64,000 nt of DNA, from NCBI GenBank assembly GCA_015501585.1, contig JADNRY010000002.1:1102591-1166590 (forward strand). The letters are read 5' to 3'. Below the pieces are notes generated by a model that did not search any database, was not told the origin of the DNA, and saw nothing but the letters and a program-made list of their open reading frames with translations. Positions 48,431 to 59,081 of the stretch are shown in pieces. Position 1 is the first letter of the stretch; each line of letters begins with the position of its first letter. Both the position numbers and the translations under genes were made by a program. The stretch is from Rhodocollybia butyracea. Lineage: Eukaryota > Basidiomycota > Agaricomycetes > Agaricales > Omphalotaceae.

Positions 48431-49848
48431 GGTGGCAAAAAGTAAAGTGCTGATCGCCAGTTTTCTAAAACCAGTGGGTATAAGTACTGGCAGCAGGTTG
48501 AGAGTCACAGAAGCGTAGATAATCATATATGTGGTAGATGAATAGATATCTGAGTCAGTATGTGTATGCAGTGGTCGAGGTCGGTTGCAACCTCTACAAC
48601 TGTCATCAACTATTGTTTAGATGGTTTACGATTTTAGGAAAATTCTTGGCATGATCTTTGCTCCTGTAGTGAAGTGCGAGGCTGATTTTTGGAAGGGAAG
48701 GAAGGAAGTAGATTACAAGATCTGGCCGCAACGCCACCGCAGCCTCCCATGTACTTAGCGCGGTATATGTAGCTTGTCCGTTCCTAAGTGGGACTGGCAC
48801 TGCGTCGGCTACACCATCACCACCACCAGGGTACAGTACAAGTAAATTTGGAAAACGCAACTACGATGGATGCATACTTCAAGAAGTTCAGATTCTGGCA
48901 AGATTCTGGCAAGAACGGCACCAGACTACGATGCCTCCTCAACGTTCTGTCAATCATGTAACATGTTGCAGCTTTGAGGGAGAAGTTGTCAGAGTTCAAC
49001 CTTCACGAAAGTCTTGATAACAGCTATATTTTCCTGAGTCCATCAAGATAGGATAGATGATCTAGCAACTGCTAAACATGTAGTTTACACTGGCAGCACT
49101 GCAAAGTTGAAATTTTGACCTGGCTATTACAGGCTATTACATGGCCCCATCTTTCAAAGGATCTGATACCAATTCCCAAATAGCTGAAGAAGATTGACAT
49201 TGATATTATGTGTGTAAGTTTGGACAACTGAGCTTATGACTTCCTCACATCTTCACCTGTTGAGAGTCTATAAAGAAGGGATCTCAGAGGGCAGTGATAG
49301 AGAGGGGGGAAAGAAGATCAGATAATGAGTAATAGTACAAGTATATATAGACAAAATGAGACAAGCGGAGTGGCCGGACAACCAGGCAGATACTTCGTTA
49401 ACATCACCAAAGCGGTTTGTAACATTTCAATTTTTGAAACAAAGTCACCGTCAATACGTACTGCATGGTGGAAGGCTTTGGCCTCTATGAACTTCTCCAT
49501 GCAGTCTAAAAGAAAATTTCACAGTTGTAAATCAAACAGGAGCAAGGACTTTTGATACAGAACGAGCGTGGTATGGACATGAAAAATGATAGTAGTAGTA
49601 CTGAGAAGATCGAAATCAAAGACAGTGAGGGGTAGTCCAACTCGAAAAGCAAGTAGGTATAGTGAAATGAACAAGTTGACAAAACAAATTACAAATGATC
49701 CAAAATCCACAACGAAACAGAGAGAATAGAATCAAGAAACACACATAGAAGGTATACGAAGGAAAGAAAAAAAAATATTCAAGACATTTGATGTAGATTA
49801 GTGGTATCACAGTAGACTAGCCTGGAAGACAGACGCGGTAAAGACGCG
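48431..49848. other. Intergenic stretch with the right direct-repeat copy
   Basis: No gene is supported. The right copy of the direct repeat lies at 49531-49655 (compare 44691-44832). A short tandem (gattctggcaa twice) is near 48890. The last 190 bp are the 3' flank of the next gene on the minus strand. Confidence 0.55.
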
Positions 49849-52800
49849 CTAGAACTTTGATTGAACAACGGGTGTCCGCCCCGAAGGTGTCCTTATTTTG
49901 GAATTGATGGAGCCAGACGAGCGATAGGCCATGCCTGCCCCAACGCGAGACCTGGGCTTGCCAGGTTCGGTCGGGCTTAGAGGCGTCGTGGGCGTCGTGG
50001 GCGCAGTCTGAGATGGCATGCGCAATCTACTAGTCTCCAAGCCCGGGACGGGAACAGGAACCTGACCGGTCAGATTTGTCGAATGCTGACGGGGCAGCTG
50101 TAGTGGTTTCAAAAGTCGAGAAGGGGTGTTAGAACGAGATTGTGAGGGTGTGGAAGGAATGTCGGTGATGTTAGGAAATGGATGTGTACCAGAGGAAGAC
50201 GACTGCGAACGTTTCCTCATGTTTAATTTCCCTATCGTGCTCGGAGCGGCGGGTCTACGAATGCTTCCAGTTTTAGGATTGGGTAGCGATGGTAAACCTT
50301 TGTCCACATTAAATACGAGTGACGTGGTCGGAGTGTCCAGTGCTTCTTCATCTCTCGGCGTAACGGGAAGAGGTATGGAAACAGAAGATGCAGTGGACGA
50401 AGGTGTGAGAACAGAAAAATCGTCCGTCCGCGACATGTTTCCAGCGGCATCGGACGCGGAAGAGTAGATAGAGGCTTCTGAACCAGAACGAACAATTCTA
50501 CCGCCTGTAGTCATGGTTTTTGGCGTTCTGTCACCGGATTTTGAGTTAGCCTTTAGGCTCAAAGTCGAAGAATTACTCCTTAGGCTGTTCTCGGTAACAG
50601 ACCTCTTTCCGGACCATGACGTCGGGGGAACTTGCCCTTTGCTTTTACTGCGCGTAGTAAAGTAACTCATCTCGCCAAACTCATCCACACCATCCAAATC
50701 AGTATCTAGCGTACTAGAATAGCTTCGGGACAGATTTGGCTGCGATCCAAAAGAGAATGTCGAGGACCTTGAGCTGGAGGCTAATGTCGAAGGACGAGAG
50801 GCAGAGGACATGGATGCTGATGCGCGGAGGCTGCCGTAAGACTTTGATCTTGTCCTGGAGCTGTCTAATGAGACTGAAGATACGTTGCGCGAGAGATTGA
50901 GGGAGGAAAGTCGACGAGTCAGAGCTGAAGGTGCACCTTCATCCTCTGAATCCGACCATCCGAGGCCTGTTGTGAGCCCAACTCCGCCTCTCAACAAAGA
51001 TCCGTCCTTATGCCTCAGTCTTCTCGAAGATGTGTCCCGGATATCTTTGTAGAGCCCAGACTTGGTTTGAATCGAACCTGGAAAGGAAAAAAGGACTCGA
51101 GATCAGTGATAAATTCAAAAAACAGGTACAGAATCAGGGGAAAGTCAATCGAGTTTCATAGAAAATGCGAATCGGAGCGGTCAAGTGAACACTCGGAAGG
51201 TATGAATGGAGTAAAATCTGGTCACAAGGAAGGGGCCTGGGACCCAACTTTGTATATTTTCAGCCGCTGCCATTGGTAGGTTTTTTATGCCAGCATCATT
51301 GTTTCATCGAGCCAGATGGTGGGCCCTGGGGCCTCGTAGATTATGTTTATTACCTCCACACGGGAGATCTGCGTCACCCCGAATCCGGATTCGACTATAT
51401 CTATGCAACAGAACAAGATGTAAAAGCCGAAACTCACCATTTGAAACCATGCTCATAATACTTCCAGGTCTTGTAGTATCTGCAGTGCCTCCTCCATCGG
51501 CAAACGACGAGAGGGAATCAACAGATGAAGATGCGGGTAGAAGTTTAGAGTTGGGCGAGAGTAATCCATGTCGGAGCATCAAGTTACTATAGAACGAAAA
51601 ACAACGTCAGTAAACAATGAAGGAGTTAGTGAGGTCGAAAGCGGGCAAGTAGTTCAGTGAATAGATTGGAGATAAATTGTGGCGCTCTGCCTTGTCTAAT
51701 GCCCAACTTTTATCAAACTGATTTATCCGTCCACAGTGATCCACTAGATAGATGGCAATAGACTGAAGATGCCGGAAGGAGGTGAGACCACGCTAAATTC
51801 AACGCAGGAAATGCAATGCGGTTGTCAAGGCTTCAAGCCAGTTTGACCGATCGAGCTCTGCTCAATCTATATAGAGTAACCAGAGAGGAGACGCAAATCC
51901 CCCCAGTTGCCCCTGTGCACACGAACATGGTAGCTTTGCGCAAACGAGGTAATCGCATTCTCTTGTTCCTTTCGTATACTGAACGACTCCAAGAACGCAC
52001 CACGCTCAAACGGAAGGGAGAGACAAAGCAAAAAAGGAAGAGAAGATAGAAAACAGAGAAAATAAAGGAAAAACTCACGGTAACGGTGTATGCAAGTCCA
52101 AACTCGAATCACTTGCATCGCTATCAGCATCACTCTCACCACCCTCAGGTTTGTAGGCACCAAAGCCAAACCCTTCGCCTGAAGCACCAGAGTGCCGCGC
52201 GTGCCGATACCCACGCCTATGTCTATTTTCCTCTTCGGATTCCGACCCAACTCCGTCAAGCTCAAGCTCAAGCTTTCGCAACTTCGACTCTACTTCGGCT
52301 ATACGCCGTTGTGAGCTTGTTCGACCCCTAGAGCCGAGGTCATCCCAAACTTCTTCCTTATCCGAGCCAGTAGCACTGTGATTACTCTTTCTGCCTTTCA
52401 CACTCCCCTTCAGACTGCTTCGCCTACTGGTCCCAGCAGAGCTCTGTGTTCTCCGCCTCATACTGCTTTGGCTACGTCTTGGGCGTGGTGTCTTGTCCAA
52501 CAGCTTTTGAATATCCGGTGAAGCTCTCCCGTCATCGCTATCACGGCTCTCAGTCCTCACCGACATGGCAGATGTCTGAGATGCTTTCCTTCGAGGCTTG
52601 GAGTCTGTCGTAAGTGGAACAGGTGGCATCGGTGGCCAAGTCACCTCGGCGGGTGGAGACGTAGGATTCGAATTGAGCCGTTCCCGGTGGCTCCGGCTCC
52701 GACTACGAGCGGATCGGAGTTCGCGATGAAGGGACATGTGCATGTCGATTTCAGACTCGACTGCAGGAGAAGCTGAGGACGATAGTGGTGAAGAAATGGA

Positions 52801-53733
52801 CGATACTGGGGCAGAATTGGGAGGAGTAGGATGAGAAACAAGTGAGGCGCGCAAACTTGCACTATCGAGATTATCCACCGATATTCTCGCAGTCCTGCGT
52901 AAGCTTGAGCGTGACTCGGATCTGGTGGAAGTGGTAGGGGCGGAAAAGGAAGATGGAGGCGCAGATTTCACAGCCGACGGTCTCGTCGTAGGAACATCCC
53001 ATTCGCTCTCAGCTCCTTCATCTGCTGATGGCAAATCGTTCATTGAAATTTCGGCCAGCGATTCATTTGGGCTCGGTGCCCTATCGGGCGGGGTTTCAGA
53101 TATTGGCGGACAAATGGGAGAAGGTGGAAGCGACCGTTTTCCCTGGGTAGACAACGAGGTAGAGGAGGCACTGCGCATAGCACTTGCCTGTTGCAAGACA
53201 AACGGCGACAACGGAGGTGGAGTAGGAAATTGGTTAAAAAGTGGACTCGGAATGTTGAGATCGTGTTCACTATCAGTGGGAGATGGCGGGAGGCGCAAAG
53301 AGACGAGCTGAGATTCATCTTCGTGTATACCGTCATAAGCTTGACTTGTATCTTCTGTGACCTGCACTTCTGGTGGCTCGCGTTTGGTTCCGTAGGCATA
53401 ACTGGCACCATTGCTCCTTGCACTAGCAAAACTCGCCACAGAATCCGGTCTGTCGCTGTTGGAGTTTACTGAATATTTTGAACTTCGCCGGGACTGGAGA
53501 AAAAACGCCACTTCGTGCTCTGAGATTCGTGAACGGCCTGGAACAGGCGGTAGAGGACCTGAGGGTGGCAGCCACGGTGGATGACCATCATAGGATGAAG
53601 GAGAGGATAGACTAGAAACTAAGCTAGAATTCTCATTAGACTGAGAAAACGAGAGGCTGCTGGACGACCTGGGCGGAAGAAACGAAGGCGGAACTGGGAA
53701 AGACTCGAGTAGAGGAGGAACTTTATGGCCCAT
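49849..53733 (-). CDS. Long disordered Ser/Pro-rich protein
   Basis: About 1,050-1,100 residues with no catalytic or membrane domain. Start ATG 53733 (MGHKVPPLLESFPVPPSF); the early block SYDGHPPWLPPSGPLPPVPGRSRISEHEVAFFLQ is the only part that looks conserved. Long runs of Ser, Pro, Arg and Thr follow, rich in RxxS and SP sites for kinases (SRSRSHRERL, RRRTQSSAGTSRRSS). A short coiled coil is at RIAEVESKLRKLELELDG. Four exons: 52075-53733, one at about 51438-51591, a short one ending at 51050, and 49849-51050 in frame with it (SGLYKDIRDTSSRRLRHKDGSLLRGG). It is probably a regulatory or scaffold protein; function unknown. Confidence 0.8.
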
Positions 53734-54336
53734 ACTGCGAAACCCGTCGAAAACTAAGTTTTCTGTTGTGTTGGTGAAGAGGAAAAACACAAAAGGGGAG
53801 AAAAACAATTAGCCGACGTGCATGTTAACGTTTGAAGGAACCTGGAAGATGAAAGATCTGTGTGAACTTTTTGCCGACTGTCTCTCCGCCACACAGGATC
53901 AAGCTTCCAGGCACTACGGCCACAAAGAAAACTGAGAACACTCACCAAGGCGCGTTCAGTCAACCGTTTACCAGCGAGAAAGTGTAACCATCTTTGTACA
54001 TATGTGTTCCAATCAAGAATCAAGGTCTATATTAAACTGTCACGACCTTTGTTATTGAATGCGGCAGTCAGGTTCAGTCAGGGTCAGGTGTTTTAAGTAC
54101 TATATCTCTCCATACTAGTCCATACTGTACTGTATAGATTCTCTCCGTGGAATACAGTGATTGTATGCTCGCTGATCGTCGCCATATGGAAAACAACTAT
54201 AACACGTTACATCACCAAATTCACTGAACAAGAAAGTTTAAAACCTCCGAGTTGAGAGCTCATCTTAACCACGGTCGGCTTCAAGGCCATTTACTTACTT
54301 GACCTTAACCAAGTTACAGTAAATTACTATCCAGAG
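53734..54336. other. Intergenic stretch
   Basis: 5' flank of the Ser-rich gene. A CAGTCAGG-like motif is repeated next to itself at about 54066-54082. Nothing else is recognised. Confidence 0.4.
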
Positions 54337-54687
54337 TCACACTTGAGCTGGGTATTTGCTTTTAGATCCCCGTTCCGATGTACGCCAGACGACAAGCCAC
54401 AATTCGGTCAACGAGGCATTGATTTCGGTACGTCCCTCAACACTCGATATCGAATAAGTACTCTCGGGCACTTTACATTTCATTATTACTGACAAGCCCA
54501 CTTGCCCCGTTCCCGTCCTATTAATAGGAGCTCCGCACTCAGCCAAAGTTGAGCCAAAGACCGTCCGAGGTCTAAAACCGTGCCCGGGCAAATTTGAGGA
54601 AGCGTTTCCTAGTTCTCCGCCAGGAACAGACTGAGGTGAAGCAGTAGTATATCGCTCGAGACGTACATATATCTCCACAGCGGACAC
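54337..54687 (-). CDS. Possible small hypothetical protein
   Basis: One open frame of up to 116 codons (LERYTTASPQSVPGG ... GTGQVGLSVIMKCKVPESTYSISSVEG ... LTELWLVVWRTSERG). The composition looks protein-like and beta-rich. A tag splice acceptor lies just upstream, so a 5' exon may be missing from my model. No family recognised, and no supporting neighbour. Confidence 0.35.
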   Translation of the reverse strand: MSAVEIYVRLERYTTASPQSVPGGELGNASSNLPGHGFRPRTVFGSTLAECGAPINRTGTGQVGLSVIMKCKVPESTYSISSVEGRTEINASLTELWLVVWRTSERGSKSKYPAQV

Positions 54688-55630
54688 GCTCTTCGGCTGC
54701 TAGATTTCTAAGAGTAATGGAGAATAATGCCCTTGAATGAAATGAAGCGTACGTGTTAATCGATAATCGATTGCTTGCTGCAAAAGATATTTTGCCTGGT
54801 AGAACGTTGTGAGAAGGGAAGAACGGGGAGCGAGGAGTGAACGTGTGGAACGAAGAGCGAAGGATGAATTCTCAAGTGTAGAAAAACTTTTGGTTTAGTC
54901 CTACATAGGCGGCCAGTGGCAAGAAGTACTTCATAAGACAAGGTTGTTAGTACTTTTTTGGCCAACATACATAACTCGGACTCAATACAAGACTGACAGA
55001 ATCAAGCCTCAGGATAAATAGAGATACGGGATAATCCGACGACACACCTTCCGCCGACCCCAACATTAAAATGGCTTTTCACGTCCATTATCATCTGGGG
55101 ATCCACGGTCCTTTCTTATATGCTGGAAACCCACAATACAAAGAATTTGAGCAGTTTCCTTGCACCAAGCAGAGTCCAGCGCAGCTAGCAGCAAGTCCCG
55201 GTGTAGAATGGCAGCTTAAAAGTTGAGATCTGGGGCATTTTTTGCAGATGGAGCTATAAAATAAAGTTTTCACACATCCCGAAAACTTGACAGTGCAGAT
55301 TGAAGGTGAAAGAAACAGAGAGGAACCGGCGTTCAGCTATTTAATTAAACCACGTCGTACGGTAAAATGGATTCCTCTCTGCAAGTCAGAATACTCACTT
55401 GACCCTCAGAGTTATGAGCAGAGCTTGGCGAATCCTTCGAGCCACCGTCTTGGACGTACCAGGGTAAAAAGCTGACTAACTTCAACTTCCGGCAGCGGTC
55501 ATGTGCAATTCATTCACTTGCTTTCTCATCCTTGCCTTACTCAGGAATCAGGAAAGGTGTTGAAATAATGGCGTTCCATGGCATATAAAGACATAGAGTG
55601 CACAAAAGATCATCAGTTCCACTTCAAATA
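54688..55630. other. Intergenic stretch
   Basis: About 940 bp with only short overlapping frames on both strands. No gene, repeat or RNA is supported. Confidence 0.4.
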
Positions 55631-56701
55631 ATGCCTGCTACCACCGTTCAGCCCTCTACTGTACCCGGGAAGCTTGTATACTTTTCGTCTCCTAAGGATG
55701 GATCGAGACCCTTTGTTCGTGTCAATCTGGACCCTAGCAGCACCGAGAGCAGGTTCAACTACATTGCTGTCGAGCACACCCTGCCAATCGAGGATGTTCG
55801 TGGCAAGGAACATCTATACACTCTTGACACCGCAGGATTCCAATATTTCCAGCACAAAGCGAAGCACACCTCGTTTTCGAATGACGAAGAGATAGAGAGA
55901 GAATACTATCCAGAGAGCACGGAGCTTCTCAAGAAACTCACTGGGGCACGTAGTCTCCCGAGGTAGACTTGAATATGTACACTGACATCAGATGATATAC
56001 AGGCAAGTAAGGTCGTGTTGTTCGATCATAGTAAGTTTACACACGTTTCCGTTCCATAACCTGGTGATATCTATCTATCTTGAATAGCTATCAGACGTCG
56101 TCGACCCGGAGAAGTAGATACTGACGTGACAAAGCGCCAGCCAGTCACTCAGGTTCACGTTGATCAAAGTCAGCCTCATACATCTGTCCTTTTCCATCCC
56201 ACTAAACGTGCAATTACTTGATTCAGCGACCCAGTCTGCTATTAATCGTGTCCATCGCCATCTCCCCGAGTCTGAAGCTCCTGAGCTGGTAAAAAAAGCG
56301 GTTCCAGATACTCAACCTCTGGAGGCCGATTTCGAAGCCTGCGGATGATTGGCCTCTTACCCTTTGCGACTTCCGAAGTATAAACAGAGCAGAGGATCTC
56401 GTACCGATTGCATTAATCTACCCTGACCGGGAAGGCGAAACGTATGGCGTCAAGCATAATCCAGGACACAAGTGGAAGTATCTTAGGGGTATGACGCCCG
56501 AGGAAATCGTGTTGATTAAATGGTGAGTACCAGAGATTGTTTCTTAGGTAACAAGCTAATGCTCCACCCAGCTTTGATTCGATACAGGATGGAAGTGTTT
56601 CCGTGCTAACACCGCACACGGCGTTTGAGGACCCCTCGACACCAGAAGGAAGCCCTTTGCGAGAGTCTATCGAGTTGAGGGCTCTCGTATTCTACGATTA
56701 A
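55631..56701 (+). CDS. AsaB/CmcJ-like hydroxylase/desaturase family protein
   Basis: Member of the fungal family that includes AsaB (aspirochlorine pathway) and other CmcJ-like non-heme oxygenase-fold proteins; usually found near secondary-metabolite genes, but none is obvious here. ATG 55631 (MPATTVQPSTVPGKLVYFS). Family blocks: LDTAGFQYFQHKAKHTSF, KVVLFDHTIRRRRPG, RVHRHLPESEAPELVKKRFQILNLWRP, LCDFRSINRAEDLVPIALIYPDREGETYG, HKWKYLRGMTPEEIVLIKCFDS, LTPHTAFEDP, RESIELRALVFYD. The His and Asp residues of these blocks are in place. One extra A in the run 56291-56297 shifts frame after ELVKK; one base fewer restores KRFQILNLW. The donor of the intron after KKLTG is ambiguous (a GC donor would fit). 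Confidence 0.85.
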
Positions 56702-57013
56702 TGTCTTCGGAATGATTTCCGTAGTGTAATAACTTGTACCATAGTATCAAGGCACTTGCTGATGTTCAATCCTCGTCTGCCAGTAGTTGACTGGCTATAT
56801 GCATTACGACGCCGACACGATGTACGATCATGTACGATCATGTTGCCAGACTTGAAAGATACGATGATAATGCTGTAAGATCTTTGACTAACCTTACCAG
56901 CGTGGCTTGGTATCAGCGCTCGAGCTTAAGATCTTGAGAAATCTGGTCCGGCTGGAATAGGCTATCGACGAATATAAGCGCTTATAACTCCTTCCGTGTA
57001 CTTACTTACCCTC

Positions 57014-58492
57014 ATGTCGTCTTTTCTCGTTGAACTCCCAGACGATGTTCTGTTCAACATCGTCAAGTTTCTAGAACTACCAGACATATTCAGTGCTCGA
57101 ACAGTAAGTTTACTTCTATGCATTCAAACATTTGAGCAAACCTGCTGAATACAGATTAACAGACTTGTAAAGTGTTCCAAGCTATCACGATGGACCGACA
57201 CATCTGGACTGAGATGTATAAACGCTCGAACGACGACTTTCTACCAGTCGTTGAGTTGCCCTCTCAGACTGTGGGGGATCTCGAACGCCTTTTGTTGCGT
57301 TCTCATCGATTGAATACAACTCTATGGATAAATCATGCCACTGCGAAAGCCTTGTTCACACAAAGTCGGTCACTTGATATAAGGAATTGTACCGACCTTG
57401 GGTTATACAAAGGCCGTTTCCTTGTTTTGCGACATCCGAAAAATGCAATCCGTATCTATGACCTCCAAGCTACTAAACACTCAGAGATCTTCAGATATAA
57501 TGCCGTTGAGGGTGAAGAGCTGGAGATCGTGTACAATCGTAGTCAAGGTGATCTCATCAACGATTCTTTCTTCCTAGTATTTAAAACTCTACATAAATGG
57601 TAAGTTGAAGGATATATTTCCCGGCCTGAACCTCTCTCAGTCATCGTCTCCAGCACAATACTTGGAATCAGTCCTTCGGGAGTTATCACCCTCTGCAAGC
57701 TCCCAGACTTTGGCTGCGAAATCAGTCTGAATAGTATATTCATGAGCAATGAGTATGTTATTGCGGAAACTTCCAACCGAGCGAAAGTGCTCGTTGCAAG
57801 CCTAATTTCGAAAAAAGTTTTTACTATTTTCTCGGTATGCCGTTTTCATTCCCATTTTGTCATCAATAATCAATCCCACTCAGGGTCTACCCCCGGGTTT
57901 CTGTCTCTATACTGTAATCTTCTTGCCGGGAGGATACGCTTTTATCCACTTTTTACCAAATAGGCCAACAGCCGTCCATTACCTCGCTTTTTATTGCTTA
58001 AAACGTCCCGTCGTTGATGGTACTCACCTTCACCCAACCCATGACGGTTTCTTGGCTCAGAATAATCTTTTCAAAATCACGCTCCTATCCTGGGACATCT
58101 CTGGATCCACTAGGTCAATTTGGCTCCTTACACACCTGTATGGGCGGCAGGTGCAACCGCTACAAATTGAGCTCCGGACAGAAGGCTCGTTGGCCACTCG
58201 CCCAGTATCTGCCTGGCCTGTTATGATCTATGATCTGCATATGAACCTGAACTTAGCAGGAGGAAAGGCCCTAGGCGTGGCCCGGCAACGCAACAAAAAC
58301 CAGCTCAAAGAGCATTGGGTACTATGTGATATTCATATAGACTCCAAAGGAGAGCCTATTATTCGGACCGCCAAAGTTGATTGTCCGGGGGATTGTGAGA
58401 TCAGTACTGTGTTGGCATCGGTGGATGTTCCTCGAGGTGTCATGGCCTATCTTCTACGTAATAAAATTTACATTCTGGATCTAGGTGTCTAA
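57014..58492 (+). CDS. F-box protein
   Basis: ATG 57014 gives MSSFLVELPDDVLFNIVKFLELPDIFSART, a standard N-terminal F-box (LPDDVLFNIVKFLELPDI) that would bind Skp1 in an SCF ubiquitin ligase. An intron at about 57104-57162 joins ART to TCKVFQAITMDRHIWTEMY. The rest (about 380 residues) is beta-rich with no recognised substrate domain. Further introns lie near 57600-57655 and 57830-57890. It differs in sequence from the two F-box copies downstream. Confidence 0.8.
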
Positions 58493-59081
58493 GTGGTACA
58501 ATATCGTTATTCGGTTTCGATGACTCTATCTGGAAGAGAAACATGCTTCAAAGTCTTAGCTGCAAGGATGCATTCGCTAAAGCAGTCTAAACTCTAACAT
58601 CATCGCATCGGTATCAGACCACTTGGGTATGTATGGCTCTCATTCGCTGGATCCCAGCGCGGCAGGCCACCTGCTCAATGATGAGGGCCAATGCCTCATC
58701 CAACGCACTTTAAATAATCCTCACGTTAGATCCTCAGGATGCTTCACCCACGCACGATCTTCTGCAGTATCTTTTTCGGCCGCTAGGTTGGATTCTGGGT
58801 AGCCGGACTCTTAATATTAATACAGAAGCAATGAAAACAGCTTGAGAACACTGAATAGAATGCTAATATTTCTGGGGAGCAGTGAAACAACGAAATTTCA
58901 TCGCATGAACGAAGCTCGGAAATATACAGTACAGACCTACACCGTAGAGAAAAGTAAGGATATAAATACTCTGGTACATGATCGTTTGGGTTGTCCTGCA
59001 CAAAATCCAACATATAACTTAAGGATGGATAAATTGTTCCAATAATCGAAATGAGCGCTGATTATATACATACCTTTCACG
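58493..59081 (+). repeat. Upstream block of F-box copy 1, duplicated before copy 2
   Basis: Positions 58600-58800 recur at 61870-62100 (catcggtatcag, cttgggtat, tggctctcattcgct, aggatgcttcacccacgcac, atcttctgca). This is the promoter region of each tandem F-box copy. Confidence 0.8.

Noticed and set aside
48606..48999. Extra N-terminal exons for the DUF6533 gene
   Set aside because: The family N-terminus is fully accounted for from ATG 48430.
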